Assembly: GCA_963806145.1 (NCBI GenBank)
Contig: CAWDXD010000002.1
Coordinates: 1-64,000, forward strand
Length of the DNA: 64,000 nucleotides
DNA from: DASXKD01 sp963806145
GTDB taxonomy: Bacteria > Actinomycetota > Actinomycetes > Streptosporangiales > Streptosporangiaceae
Direction: 5' to 3'
Shown: piece after piece, positions 31,946-40,551 of the stretch
How positions within the stretch are numbered: the stretch's first letter is position 1
Layout of the letters: every line of letters begins with the position of its first letter
Notes under the pieces: generated by a model
The model's input: the letters and a program-made list of their open reading frames with translations, nothing else
What the model was told of the DNA's origin: nothing
Database searches by the model: none
Made by a program: the position numbers and the translations under genes

Positions 31946-33045
31946 GGCCCGCAACCCGGCTGCCCGCGTTCCCCTGGGACCGGCTCGAGCCTTACCGGGA
32001 GCAGGCGGCGGCGCACCCGGGCGGGATCGTGGACCTGTCGATCGGGACCCCGGTCGACCCGGTCCCGCCCAGGGTGCGGGCGGCGCTCACCGCGGCCGCG
32101 GACTCACCCGGCTATCCCCAGACGGCAGGCACGCCCCAGCTCCGCGAAGCGGCGGCCCGGTGGCTGGCGCGCCGGCACGGGGTATCCACCGATCCGGGCG
32201 CGGTTCTGCCGGTCATCGGGACCAAGGAGGTCATCGCGTCGCTGCCGGCCATGCTCGGCTGCGGGTCCGGCGACACGGTGGTCTACCCCGAGCTGGCCTA
32301 CCCCACCTATGAGATAGGGGCTCGCCTGGCAGGCGCCCGGGCGGTGGCGGCCGACGGGCTCGCGTCGCTCGGCCCGGAGCGGGTCCGGCTGGTCTGGGTG
32401 AACTCCCCGGCCAACCCGACCGGGCGGGTGCTGCCCGCCGCGCACCTGCGCAAGATGGCCGACTGGGCAAGGGAGCGGGACGCGGTCCTCGCGTCCGACG
32501 AGTGCTACCTCGACCTGGCCTGGGACGCCGATCCGGTGTCGGTGCTGCACCCGGGGGTCAGCGGCGGATCCGCCCGCGGGCTGCTCGCGTTGTACTCACT
32601 GTCCAAGCGCTCGAACCTGGCCGGCTACCGGGCCGGCTTCCTCACCGGGGATCCCGCACTGGTCGCGGAACTGCTGAAGGTCCGCCGGCACGCGGGCCTG
32701 ATGATGCCCGCCCCGGTCCAGGCCGCCATGGTGGCCGCGCTGGACGATGACACGGACGCAGAGCAGCAGCGGGCACGCTACGCCGCCCGGCGCGTCCGGC
32801 TGAGGGCGGCGCTTGAGCAGGCCGGCTGGACGATCGAGCACTCCGAGGCGGGCCTGTACCTGTGGGCCACCCGGCCCGGCGTGGACTGCTGGGGCTCGGC
32901 CGGGATGCTCGCCGGGGCGGGCATCCTGGTGGCCCCCGGCGAGTTCTACGGCCCGGCGGGCCGCAGCCACATCCGGGTGGCGCTGACCGCCACCGACGAG
33001 CGCATCGACGCCGCGGCCGGCCGGCTCGCCGGAGGATTGCCGTGA
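31942..33045 (+). CDS. dapC: Succinyldiaminopimelate transaminase, probable CTG start
   Basis: A class I/II PLP aminotransferase of lysine biosynthesis. The PLP Lys is in LYSLSKRSNLAGYRAGF; the N-terminal LPAFPWDRLEPYREQAAAHP and VDLSIGTPVDPVP match actinobacterial DapC. The first ATG/GTG-type start in frame is GTG 32029, but it would delete the conserved PWDRLEPY segment. The conserved reading continues up to CTG 31942, which overlaps the fdxA stop as CTGA, with AGGAG nine bases upstream. A CTG start giving 367 residues, the normal family length, is therefore proposed. Translational coupling to fdxA is likely. Confidence 0.8.
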   Translation: MRPATRLPAFPWDRLEPYREQAAAHPGGIVDLSIGTPVDPVPPRVRAALTAAADSPGYPQTAGTPQLREAAARWLARRHGVSTDPGAVLPVIGTKEVIASLPAMLGCGSGDTVVYPELAYPTYEIGARLAGARAVAADGLASLGPERVRLVWVNSPANPTGRVLPAAHLRKMADWARERDAVLASDECYLDLAWDADPVSVLHPGVSGGSARGLLALYSLSKRSNLAGYRAGFLTGDPALVAELLKVRRHAGLMMPAPVQAAMVAALDDDTDAEQQRARYAARRVRLRAALEQAGWTIEHSEAGLYLWATRPGVDCWGSAGMLAGAGILVAPGEFYGPAGRSHIRVALTATDERIDAAAGRLAGGLP

Positions 33046-33050
33046 CAGCG

Positions 33051-33527
33051 CACCCAGGCCGCACCTCACCGCACAGACTGATTCCCCGGGCGCTGGCGGC
33101 CTCCTGGGAAGCATCCAGGGCACCAGTACCTTCCAGGACTTCACCCTGGCCGAGACATGGAACGGCACCGCCTGGACGATCCTTCCCACGCCGTCACCCC
33201 GGCTCCCCGGCGGGGGCGCAGAGCTGAACTCCGTGTTGTGCACCAGCAGCACCAGTTGCATGGGCGGTGGGCGAGGCGCAGATCTTCCACGTTCCGGGCG
33301 GCTACCTGATCCCGCACCCGTTCGCCGAATCCTGGAACGGGAGCAAGTGGTCGGTGGTCGCCACGCCGGCGCTGACCAACAGCGGCGCCAGCCTGAACGG
33401 CGTGTCCTGCACCGGCGCGTCGAGTTGCATGGCGGTCGGCGACTTCACCGGCACCGGCAACGAGATGACGCTTGCGGAGGCGTGGAACGGGACGGCCTGG
33501 AGCGTGGTCAAGACCCCACGCCCATAG
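33051..33527 (+). pseudogene. Broken WNG-repeat secreted-type protein
   Basis: Two frames together encode a repeat protein fragment: LAETWNGTAWTILPTPSP, LNSVLCTSSTSCM, then after a one-base shift near 33260, FAESWNGSKWSVVATP, LNGVSCTGASSCMAVGDFTG and AEAWNGTAWSVVKTP. The repeat (WNGxxWxxxxTP plus C-T-x-x-x-x-C-M-A-V-G) is known from large actinobacterial extracellular repeat proteins. There is no start, no signal peptide, and the frame breaks at the extra G in ATGGGCGGTGGG (normally ATGGCGGTGGG). It is a relic, inserted between dapC and the next gene. Confidence 0.6.
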
Positions 33528-33530
33528 TCT
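33525..33530 (+). promoter_or_regulatory. -10 element for leaderless transcript of CysRS-like gene
   Basis: TAGTCT ends six bases before GTG 33537. GGAGG is also present but only one base before the start, too close to act as a normal ribosome binding site, so leaderless initiation is more likely. Confidence 0.5.
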
Positions 33531-33536
33531 GGAGGT

Positions 33537-34211
33537 GTGCTCCGACTTCCAGACGCCGACAACGCACGGGCCGTACCGGTCCGGCCGGCCAGACCCGGCG
33601 TGCTGAGCATCTGGGTGGCCAGCCCGGATGAGCCGCGGCCCTGCCTGATCGCCGACCTGGTCTCGCGGGTCGCCGAACGGCACCACCTGCGCGCCAGCGT
33701 GGCCGGCCCGGCCCCGGCCAACTGGGACACCCTGAACGTCCACCCGGCCGCCGTCACGGCCGGCCCGCCGCAACCGCTCGACGTGGCGGTCGCCCCCGCG
33801 GACGGGCGCGAAGGCTCCCCGGCGCACCTGGTGCGGCCGGGCGCGGTCCGGCCACCGATCCCGGACCTCACCGGCCTGGACCCGCTCGTGCTGCGGCTGG
33901 CGCTCCTGCGGCGCCCCTACCGCGGCGAGGCCGCCCTCACCCGGGAGGACCTGGAAGAGACTGGCGGGGTCCTCGCGGGCTGGCGCGGGCTGGTGAGCCA
34001 CTGGGCACTGTCGCCAAGCAAGCCGATGTGCGCGCAGTACACCGGCGACTTCCTCGGCGCGCTCGACGACGACCTGGACACCCCGGCCGCGCTGCGCCTC
34101 CTGGCCGCGCTCGCCGCCGACCAGGTGATCCCCGACGGATCCAAGTTCGAGACGTTCGCCCACCTGGACCGGTTCCTCGGCCTGGACCTCGCTCGCGAGG
34201 TCGGCCGGTAG
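33537..34211 (+). CDS. Cysteinyl-tRNA-synthetase-like protein lacking catalytic motifs
   Basis: A 224-residue protein that looks like a shrunken class I CysRS. The N terminus LRLPDADNARAVPVRPARPG matches the synthetase opening (LRLYDT...PFxPxxPG). The region DDDLDTPAALRLLAALAADQ and the end FETFAHLDRFLGLDLAREVG match the anticodon-side helices. The HIGH motif, zinc cysteines and KMSKS loop are absent. The middle (VSRVAERHHLRASVAGPAP) retains a Rossmann-like trace. It cannot charge tRNA by the known mechanism. It might be a regulatory or tRNA-binding paralogue; function unknown. Confidence 0.6.
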   Translation: MLRLPDADNARAVPVRPARPGVLSIWVASPDEPRPCLIADLVSRVAERHHLRASVAGPAPANWDTLNVHPAAVTAGPPQPLDVAVAPADGREGSPAHLVRPGAVRPPIPDLTGLDPLVLRLALLRRPYRGEAALTREDLEETGGVLAGWRGLVSHWALSPSKPMCAQYTGDFLGALDDDLDTPAALRLLAALAADQVIPDGSKFETFAHLDRFLGLDLAREVGR

Positions 34212-34216
34212 ACCAC

Positions 34217-34261
34217 GCAACAAATCGCCGCCTCGGTCCGTAAAACTGCAACAAACTGCCG
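34217..34261. promoter_or_regulatory. Direct repeats 31 bp apart upstream of rocD
   Basis: GCAACAAATCGCCG at 34217 and GCAACAAACTGCCG at 34248 match at 12 of 14 positions with a 31-base period, close to three helical turns. They lie 100-145 bases before the rocD start and could bind a dimeric activator or repressor. Confidence 0.4.
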
Positions 34262-34299
34262 ACACGGCGCAGCTTTTGCTGTCCTTCATTCCTCCGGCC

Positions 34300-34345
34300 G
34301 CCTCTTAGGCTGGTCCTATTGAGCCTCTTAGGCTGGTCCTATTGA
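34300..34345 (+). repeat. Perfect 23-bp tandem duplication in the rocD leader
   Basis: Positions 34300-34322 are repeated exactly at 34323-34345, starting GCCTCTTAGGCTGG. Each copy contains TTAGGCT and CCTATT, possible -10 sequences, so the promoter may be duplicated. The second copy ends five bases before the ribosome binding site GGAGG at 34351. Confidence 0.6.
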
Positions 34346-34360
34346 AGAGAGGAGGCGCCA

Positions 34361-35569
34361 GTGACCGCGCCCACGACGATGAAGGACCTGCGCGCGCTCA
34401 GCGAAGCCCACAGCGCGCACAACTACCACCCGCTTCCCGTGGTGATCTCGGCTGCCGAGGGCGCCTGGGTCACCGACGTCGAGGGCCGCAAGTACCTGGA
34501 CATGCTCGCCGCGTACTCCGCGATCAACTTCGGCCACCGCCACCCGCGCCTGGTCGCCGCGGCCAAGCGCCAACTCGACCGGGTGACGCTGGTGAGCCGC
34601 GCCTTCGATCACGACCAGTTCGGCCCCTTCTGCGCGGAACTCGCCGAACTCGCCGGGATGGACATGGTGCTGCCGATGAACACCGGCGCCGAGGCGGTGG
34701 AGACCGCGATCAAGACGGCCCGCAAATGGGGCTACGAGGTCAAGGGGGTGCCCGACGGCGAGGCGGTCATCGTGGCCTTCGAGGGCAACTTCCACGGCCG
34801 CACCACCACGATCGTCAGCTTCTCCACCGACCCGGACGCGCGGGACTCCTACGGCCCCTACACCCCGGGCTTCCGCGTCATCCCCTACGGCGACGCCGGG
34901 GCCCTGGCCGAGGCCATGGACGAGCGCGTGGTCGGCGTGCTGATCGAGCCGATCCAGGGCGAGGCCGGGGTCATCGTGCCGCCGCCCGGCTACCTGGCCA
35001 AGGTCAGGGAGCTGTGCTCGGCGCACGGCGCGCTGCTGATCGCCGACGAGATCCAGTCCGGTCTGGGCAGGACAGGTACCACGTTCGCCTGCGAGCAGGA
35101 CGGCGTGGTCCCCGACATGTACGTCCTGGGCAAGGCGCTCGGCGGCGGCATCGTGCCGCTGTCCGCGGTGGTGTCCTCCCCCGAGGTGCTCGGCGTGTTC
35201 AAGCCGGGCCAGCACGGCTCCACGTTCGGCGGCAACCCGCTCGCCTGCGCGATAGGACGCGAGGTCATCGCGCTGCTGGCCACCGGGGAGTTCCAGGAGC
35301 GGTCGGCCAAGCTCGGCACCCACATGCACCACCGGCTGGCCGCGCTGCCGGAGACCGACGTCCGCGAGGTCCGCGGGCGCGGGCTGTGGGCCGGCGTGGA
35401 GTTCGTGTCGCTGTCCGGCCGTCAGGTGTGCGAGCGCCTCGCCGAGCGCGGCGTGCTGGCCAAGGACACCCACGGGACCACGATCAGGCTGGCCCCGCCG
35501 CTGATGATCAGCGAAGAGGACCTGGACTGGGCCCTGGACCAGGTCGAGGACGTGATCAGGCGCCCTTGA
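34361..35569 (+). CDS. rocD: Ornithine aminotransferase
   Basis: A 402-residue class III PLP aminotransferase converting ornithine and 2-oxoglutarate to glutamate semialdehyde and glutamate. The match to RocD is close: YSAINFGHRHPRLVAAAKRQ, FEGNFHGRTTTIVSFS, ADEIQSGLGRTG, PLP Lys in VLGKALGGGI, and GQHGSTFGGNPLACA. GTG 34361 follows GGAGG by five bases. The long upstream region with two kinds of repeats suggests regulation. Its 3' end overlaps the convergent flavin reductase gene by 14 bases. Confidence 0.92.
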   Translation: MTAPTTMKDLRALSEAHSAHNYHPLPVVISAAEGAWVTDVEGRKYLDMLAAYSAINFGHRHPRLVAAAKRQLDRVTLVSRAFDHDQFGPFCAELAELAGMDMVLPMNTGAEAVETAIKTARKWGYEVKGVPDGEAVIVAFEGNFHGRTTTIVSFSTDPDARDSYGPYTPGFRVIPYGDAGALAEAMDERVVGVLIEPIQGEAGVIVPPPGYLAKVRELCSAHGALLIADEIQSGLGRTGTTFACEQDGVVPDMYVLGKALGGGIVPLSAVVSSPEVLGVFKPGQHGSTFGGNPLACAIGREVIALLATGEFQERSAKLGTHMHHRLAALPETDVREVRGRGLWAGVEFVSLSGRQVCERLAERGVLAKDTHGTTIRLAPPLMISEEDLDWALDQVEDVIRRP

Positions 35570-36053
35570 GCGTGCGGTAGCGGCTCGCGTAGTGGATCAG
35601 CGGGCCGCCGCCCGGCCGGGGTTCGGAGACCCCGACGACCTCACCGACCACGATGGTGTGGTCACCGCCGTCGTGCACGGCCGTGGTACGGCACTCCATC
35701 GCGGCCAGGGCGTCGTCGAGGATCGGCGCGCCGGTGACCGGCCCGGCGTGGTGCCGGATCGCGTCGAGCTGGCCCTCCAGCGGCCGGCCCCGGGTCGCCA
35801 GCCAGGCAGCGGTCTTCTCCCCGTCCTCGCCGAGCACCGAAATCGCCCAGGTGCCCGCGGCGAGCACCGCGTCGTGGAACCGCGCGATCTTCTCCGCGCA
35901 CATCAGGATCAGCAGCGGCTCCAGGGACACCGCGGTGAACGCGGTCGCGGTCATCGCATGGCTGATCCCGTCCAGGCTGGTCGTCGCGACCACGATGCCG
36001 CTGGCGAACTGGCCCGCGGCGCGGCGGAACGCCGCCTGGTCAACCCCGCTCAC
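35556..36053 (-). CDS. Flavin reductase-like FMN-binding protein
   Basis: A 165-residue flavin reductase-like split-barrel protein, usually the NAD(P)H:FMN reductase component of two-component monooxygenases. Features are FRRAAGQFASGIVVATTSLD, GISHAMTATAFTAVSLEPLL and HYASRYRTL. GTG 36053 has GGGGGTGG upstream. It overlaps the DUF6113 gene stop by 14 bases. No monooxygenase partner is adjacent, so its partner is unknown. Confidence 0.85.
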   Translation of the reverse strand: MSGVDQAAFRRAAGQFASGIVVATTSLDGISHAMTATAFTAVSLEPLLILMCAEKIARFHDAVLAAGTWAISVLGEDGEKTAAWLATRGRPLEGQLDAIRHHAGPVTGAPILDDALAAMECRTTAVHDGGDHTIVVGEVVGVSEPRPGGGPLIHYASRYRTLKGA

Positions 36054-36465
36054 GCAGCCACCCCCTGCTGTTGATCGCACCGGGACGCCGCAGCCGCAAG
36101 CCGAAGCTGGCCACGATCCCCGTGGCCGCGCAGGCCGCGCCGCCGTAGAGGTACCACTCGCCCGCGGTGGTGTTGGTGACGATGACGCTGCCCGCCGCGG
36201 TCGGCAGGGTCAGCACGAACGACGCCGCCATCCAGCCGATCGCGGGCAGCACCCCGCCCAGTGCCGTGCCCATCCCCGCCGCGCCCGCCACGCTGGTCGC
36301 CAGGATGAGCACGCAGAAGGCCAGCGACGCCACCGGGACACCGGCCAGGCTGTGGCCGAAATGGAAGCACCCGATCAGCCCCTCCATGACGCCGAGCAGA
36401 AACAGCGCGACGTAGGCCGCCACCACGCCCCGGTCACGGCGCTGACCCGTCTGCCCAGCTTCCAC
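36040..36465 (-). CDS. DUF6113 family membrane protein
   Basis: A 141-residue protein with four predicted membrane segments (VVAAYVALFLLGVMEGLIG, PVASLAFCVLILATSVAGAA, WMAASFVLTLPTAAGSVI, GAACAATGIVASFGL). It matches DUF6113, which lies next to mshB in many actinomycetes. Function unknown. GTG 36465 has TAGCCT seven bases upstream, a possible leaderless promoter. It overlaps the flavin reductase gene. Confidence 0.7.
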   Translation of the reverse strand: MEAGQTGQRRDRGVVAAYVALFLLGVMEGLIGCFHFGHSLAGVPVASLAFCVLILATSVAGAAGMGTALGGVLPAIGWMAASFVLTLPTAAGSVIVTNTTAGEWYLYGGAACAATGIVASFGLRLRRPGAINSRGWLRERG

Positions 36466-36511
36466 GCAGAGCAGGCTATACGGACGCCCCGGCTAAGCAG
36501 GCCATGGCGGC

Positions 36512-37459
36512 TCACCGCCCATCCAGCCCGGCGAAAAGGTCGTGTTCCCTGGTACCCGGATCCGCCCCAGCAACCCCGGCCAGCTCGCGCGATGGGGCCT
36601 GCCGGCTTGCCGGCCAGGCGCCATCGGCGCCCCGGGGGGTTCCAGGGCCATCGGGGTCCGGGGTGTCCCCGGAGAGTGGAGTGCCCCCCCAGGCAAGCAG
36701 CGTGAAGTACTCACGGGCTAGCAGTGGCTGCCAGCGCCCGCTCGACAGGGCGAACCGGCCGGAGTCCACGACGATCTGCGTGGCGTGCGCGCGCATCGCG
36801 GCGGTCTTGGCCGCCAGGTAGGCGGTGCCGTCGATCTCGGTGGTGACCCGCTCGTCGGGTACGAAGGGCACGAAGTAGGCCACGCCCGCGGTCTCGGCCA
36901 CCGACTGCGGCATGGCGGTCGCGTAGAACTTGGCGACCTGCCACGGCCGGGACTGTCCCTGGCTGGCCGCCACGCCGATCGCAACGAGGGCCACTCGGTG
37001 CGCCTGGATGTGGTCGGGGTGCCCATAGAAGCCGTTCTCGTCGTAGGTGACCAGCACCTGCGGGCGGACATCCAGGATGACCTGGGCCAGCTGAGCCGCT
37101 GCCGTGGCCACGTCCGCCTGCCAGAAGCAGTCCGGGCTGTCGTTGTCGGGCAGGCCCATCATCCCCGAGTCGCGCCACCGGCCGGGGCCACCGAGAAACC
37201 GCTGGTCGGTGATGCCCAGCGCGGCACAGGCGGCGGCCAGTTCGGTGATCCGGTACTCCGCGAGGCGGTCGCCGTCCTCGGACAGGTAGGCCAGCTCGGG
37301 CGGGATGACCTCACCGAGTTCTCCCCGGGTGCACGTGACCAGGGTGACCTGGGCACCCTCCGCGGCGTACCGGGCGATGGTGACCCCAGTCCCGATCGAC
37401 TCGTCGTCGGGATGCGCGTGCACCAGCAGCAGGCGGCGCTCACTGTCCGGGCGGTCCAT
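36512..37459 (-). CDS. mshB: N-acetyl-glucosaminyl-inositol deacetylase (mycothiol)
   Basis: A 315-residue zinc deacetylase of the PIG-L family that removes acetate from GlcNAc-inositol in mycothiol synthesis. Zinc motifs are HAHPDDESIGTG at the N terminus and FYGHPDHIQAHR near residue 145; RGELGEVIPPELAYL is also typical of MshB. The C-terminal 45 residues are a Pro/Ala-rich tail. TAATCT ends six bases upstream of ATG 37459, so the mRNA is probably leaderless. Divergent from the S9 peptidase. Confidence 0.9.
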   Translation of the reverse strand: MDRPDSERRLLLVHAHPDDESIGTGVTIARYAAEGAQVTLVTCTRGELGEVIPPELAYLSEDGDRLAEYRITELAAACAALGITDQRFLGGPGRWRDSGMMGLPDNDSPDCFWQADVATAAAQLAQVILDVRPQVLVTYDENGFYGHPDHIQAHRVALVAIGVAASQGQSRPWQVAKFYATAMPQSVAETAGVAYFVPFVPDERVTTEIDGTAYLAAKTAAMRAHATQIVVDSGRFALSSGRWQPLLAREYFTLLAWGGTPLSGDTPDPDGPGTPRGADGAWPASRQAPSRELAGVAGADPGTREHDLFAGLDGR

Positions 37460-37465
37460 GCCGTG

Positions 37466-37471
37466 AGATTA
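37466..37471 (-). promoter_or_regulatory. -10 element for leaderless mshB transcript
   Basis: On the minus strand TAATCT is separated from ATG 37459 by exactly six bases, and no ribosome binding site intervenes. Confidence 0.5.
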
Positions 37472-37502
37472 GCGCTCCACACAGGGTGGCAGGATGACGG
37501 CC

Positions 37503-39662
37503 ATGACCGAAAGCTTCCCCCGGCAGCAGGCCAGGACCCGGCACTTCACGCTCGGCATGCCCCGCTCGTTCCAGATAACTCCCTCCGGCGACCAGATCGC
37601 GTTCCTGCGCAGCAAGGGCGGCGACGACCCGGTCACCTGCCTGTGGGTGCTTGACGTGGGCACCGGGGCCGAGCGCCTGGTGGCGGACCCGGCCGCGCTC
37701 GCCGGCGCCGCGCACGCGGAGACCGAGCAGGAGAAGGCACGCCGGGAGCGGGTCCGCGAGCAGGCCGCCGGCATCGTCGCGTTCGCCTGCGACGCCGCTC
37801 TCAGCCTGGCGGCGTTCACGCTGGCCGGGCAGGTGTACGTGGCCGGCCTGGCGGAAGGTGCCGCCCCGCCGCGCCCGATCCGGGCGCGCCCGGGCGCGTT
37901 CGACCCGCGGCCGGATCCCACGGGCCAGCGGGTGGCGTACGTGTCCGACGGCGCGGTGCGCCTGGTGACCCTGGACGCGGGGGCGGACGCCCTGCTCATC
38001 GGGCCGCACGGTGAGCCCGGGGTGATGTTCGGCCTGGCCGAGTTCGTGGCCGCGGAGGAGATGGACCGCACCCGGGGGTACTGGTGGGCACCCGATGGGT
38101 CCGCGGTGCTCGTGGCCAGGGTGGACGAGACGCCGGTCCAGCGCTGGCACATCGCGGACCCGGCCAACCCGGGCCGGGCTCCGCGCGAGGTGGGCTACCC
38201 GTCGGCGGGGACGCCTAACGCAGAGGTATCGCTGGTATATGCGAGCCTGGATGGCAGCCGGGTGCCGCTCGACTGGGACCGGGCCGCGTTCCCCTACCTG
38301 GTAACCGTGGAGTGGGCCGAGGCCGGGGCACTGATCGTCGTCCAGAGCCGTGATCAACGCAGAATGCGCCTGCTGTCCGCCGACCCGGCGCGTGGCACCA
38401 CCACGGTGCTGCGGGAGGACACCGACCGGCATTGGGTCGACATCGTGGCCGGTGTGCCCGGCTGGACCGGCGACGGCCGGATCGTGTGGACGGCGGATTC
38501 CGAAGGCGCCAGGCGGCTGCTTGTGGCCACCCCCGGGGAACTCACCGACGGCACCGCAGCACCGGTCACCCCGGTGGACCTCCAGGTGCGGGGGGTGGCA
38601 AGCATCGACGGAGACACCGTGCTGTTCACCGCGTCGGAGGGCGACCCCACCGACGTGTCCATCTGGGCCTACGGCCCGGAGGGCCTAGCCGAGGTCACCC
38701 CGGAGCACGGGGTTCACACTGGTCAGCGCGCCGGCGGGACCACTATGCTCCTCACCCGCTCGCTGGACACGCCCGGCGTGATGGCGACCGTGTGCACGGA
38801 TGATCGTCCCGGCAAAGAAACAAGAGAAACAACCATCACCTCGTTCGCCGAGCACCCCTCGCTGCCGACGCCGCGCCCCGACCTGTTCGCCGCGGGCGAG
38901 CGGGAGATCCGCACCGCGCTGGTGCTGCCGTCCTGGCACCGGCCGGGCTCGGGGAAGCTGCCGGTGCTGATGGATCCCTACGGCGGGCCGCACATGCAGC
39001 GGGTGGTCGCCGCGCAGAGCGCGTTCGCCGACCCGCAGTGGTTCGCCGAGCAGGGGTTCGCCGTGGTGGTGGCGGACGGCCGCGGCACGCCGGGCCGCGG
39101 GCCGGGCTGGGACCGCGCGGTGGCCGGGGACCTGGCCGGGCCGGTCCTCGAGGACCAGGTGGCGGCGCTGGAAGCGGCCGCGGCCAGGTGCGCCGACCTG
39201 GACACGGGGAAGGTGGCCATCCGGGGCTGGTCGTTTGGCGGGTACCTGGCGGCGCTCGCGGTGCTGCGCCGCCCCGATGTGTTCCACGCCGCGGTGGCCG
39301 GCGCCCCGGTCACCGACTGGCGGCTGTATGACACTCATTACACCGAGCGCTACCTGGGGTATCCCGAGACGAACGGTGCCGCCTACGAGCGCTGCTCACT
39401 GCTGGGCGCGGCGGCCGCCCTGGAGCGCCCCCTGCTGATCATCCACGGGCTGGCCGACGACAACGTGGTGGCCGCGCACACGCTGCGGCTTTCCGCGGCA
39501 CTGCTGGCGGCAGGCCGGCCGCACAGCGTGCTGCCGCTGTCCGGCGTCACCCACATGACGCCCCAGGAAGAAGTGGCCGAGAACCTGCTGCTGCTCCAGG
39601 TGGACTTCTTGCGCAAAGCACTAGGTGTGCCCGGGTTCACAGCTATCGAAACGGGATCCTGA
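37503..39662 (+). CDS. S9 family prolyl oligopeptidase (DPP IV-like)
   Basis: A 719-residue serine peptidase. The N-terminal 430 residues form a DPP IV-like beta-propeller (RSFQITPSGDQIAFLRSKGG, YWWAPDGSAVLVARVDETPV, GYPSAGTPNAEVSLVY). The C-terminal alpha/beta hydrolase has the nucleophile Ser in IRGWSFGGYLAAL, Asp in IHGLADDNVV and His in SGVTHMTPQEE. It should cut dipeptides or short peptides after Pro/Ala. No signal peptide is seen, so it is probably cytoplasmic. ATG 37503 has AGGA eight bases upstream; ATG 37494 is possible. Confidence 0.9.
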   Translation: MTESFPRQQARTRHFTLGMPRSFQITPSGDQIAFLRSKGGDDPVTCLWVLDVGTGAERLVADPAALAGAAHAETEQEKARRERVREQAAGIVAFACDAALSLAAFTLAGQVYVAGLAEGAAPPRPIRARPGAFDPRPDPTGQRVAYVSDGAVRLVTLDAGADALLIGPHGEPGVMFGLAEFVAAEEMDRTRGYWWAPDGSAVLVARVDETPVQRWHIADPANPGRAPREVGYPSAGTPNAEVSLVYASLDGSRVPLDWDRAAFPYLVTVEWAEAGALIVVQSRDQRRMRLLSADPARGTTTVLREDTDRHWVDIVAGVPGWTGDGRIVWTADSEGARRLLVATPGELTDGTAAPVTPVDLQVRGVASIDGDTVLFTASEGDPTDVSIWAYGPEGLAEVTPEHGVHTGQRAGGTTMLLTRSLDTPGVMATVCTDDRPGKETRETTITSFAEHPSLPTPRPDLFAAGEREIRTALVLPSWHRPGSGKLPVLMDPYGGPHMQRVVAAQSAFADPQWFAEQGFAVVVADGRGTPGRGPGWDRAVAGDLAGPVLEDQVAALEAAAARCADLDTGKVAIRGWSFGGYLAALAVLRRPDVFHAAVAGAPVTDWRLYDTHYTERYLGYPETNGAAYERCSLLGAAAALERPLLIIHGLADDNVVAAHTLRLSAALLAAGRPHSVLPLSGVTHMTPQEEVAENLLLLQVDFLRKALGVPGFTAIETGS

Positions 39663-39738
39663 GCCGCGCGGTGGTACACCTGTGGAATAGGGTTCACCCC
39701 GCATCCATGCGGCAGCATCACCGGGCGGAGACTCGTCA

Positions 39739-40530
39739 ATGACACAGGCCACAGAGGCGCCGGCCAGAGACAGGGCGCGGATAGCGGAACGGACCCTGCG
39801 CAAGGATCCGTGGTGGCGGCAGCCCGCCGTCAACGCGGCCGCCCTCGCCGTGGTGGTGATCTATCTCACCTGGGCCTCGCTGGTGAACGGGGACTACTTC
39901 TGGAAGCCCTACATCTCCCCGCTGTACTCCCCCTGCCTCGCGACCACCTGCGAGCCGGGCTCCGGGTTCGACTGGATCCCGTGGCTGGCCTGGCTGTCCC
40001 CGGCGATCATCATCATCGGCGGGCCGACGGGCTTCCGGCTCACCTGCTACTACTACCGGAAGGCCTACTACCGGGCGTTCTGGCGGTCGCCCGCGGCCTG
40101 CGCGGTGCGCGAGCCGCACGCGAAGTACACCGGTGAGACCAGGTTCCCGCTGATCCTGCAGAACCTGCACAGGTACTTCTTCTGGATCGCGCTCGCGTTC
40201 AACGTGATCCTCACCATCGACGCCGTGACCGCCTTCCGCAACCACGCCGGGCAGTGGGGGCACATGGGCCTGGGCACCCTGGTCCTGCTCGTCAACGCGA
40301 CCCTGCTGTGGACGTACTCGCTGTCCTGCCACGCCTGCCGGCACGCGGTCGGCGGCAGGCTCAAGCATTTCTCCAAGCACCCGGTGCGGTACTGGATGTG
40401 GACCCAGGTGTCCAAGCTGAACGCCAAGCACATGCAGTTCGCCTGGATCTCGCTGGGCTGGGTGCTGTTCACCGACCTGTACATCCGGTTGGTGGCCTCC
40501 GGCGCCATCTCCGATCCGCGGTTCTTCTAA
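39739..40530 (+). CDS. sdhC: Succinate dehydrogenase membrane anchor subunit (Sdh1 type)
   Basis: A 263-residue integral membrane protein with five predicted spans. It matches the fused anchor of actinobacterial Sdh1 (Rv0249c-like), with FRLTCYYYRKAYYRAFWRSP and candidate heme His residues in LQNLHRYFFWIALAF and CHACRHAVGG. It binds quinone/heme and anchors the complex. GGCGGAGA precedes ATG 39739. First gene of sdhC-sdhA-sdhB, with 21 bases to sdhA. Confidence 0.88.
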   Translation: MTQATEAPARDRARIAERTLRKDPWWRQPAVNAAALAVVVIYLTWASLVNGDYFWKPYISPLYSPCLATTCEPGSGFDWIPWLAWLSPAIIIIGGPTGFRLTCYYYRKAYYRAFWRSPAACAVREPHAKYTGETRFPLILQNLHRYFFWIALAFNVILTIDAVTAFRNHAGQWGHMGLGTLVLLVNATLLWTYSLSCHACRHAVGGRLKHFSKHPVRYWMWTQVSKLNAKHMQFAWISLGWVLFTDLYIRLVASGAISDPRFF

Positions 40531-40551
40531 GGCAGAAGGTGCAGTACGCAC

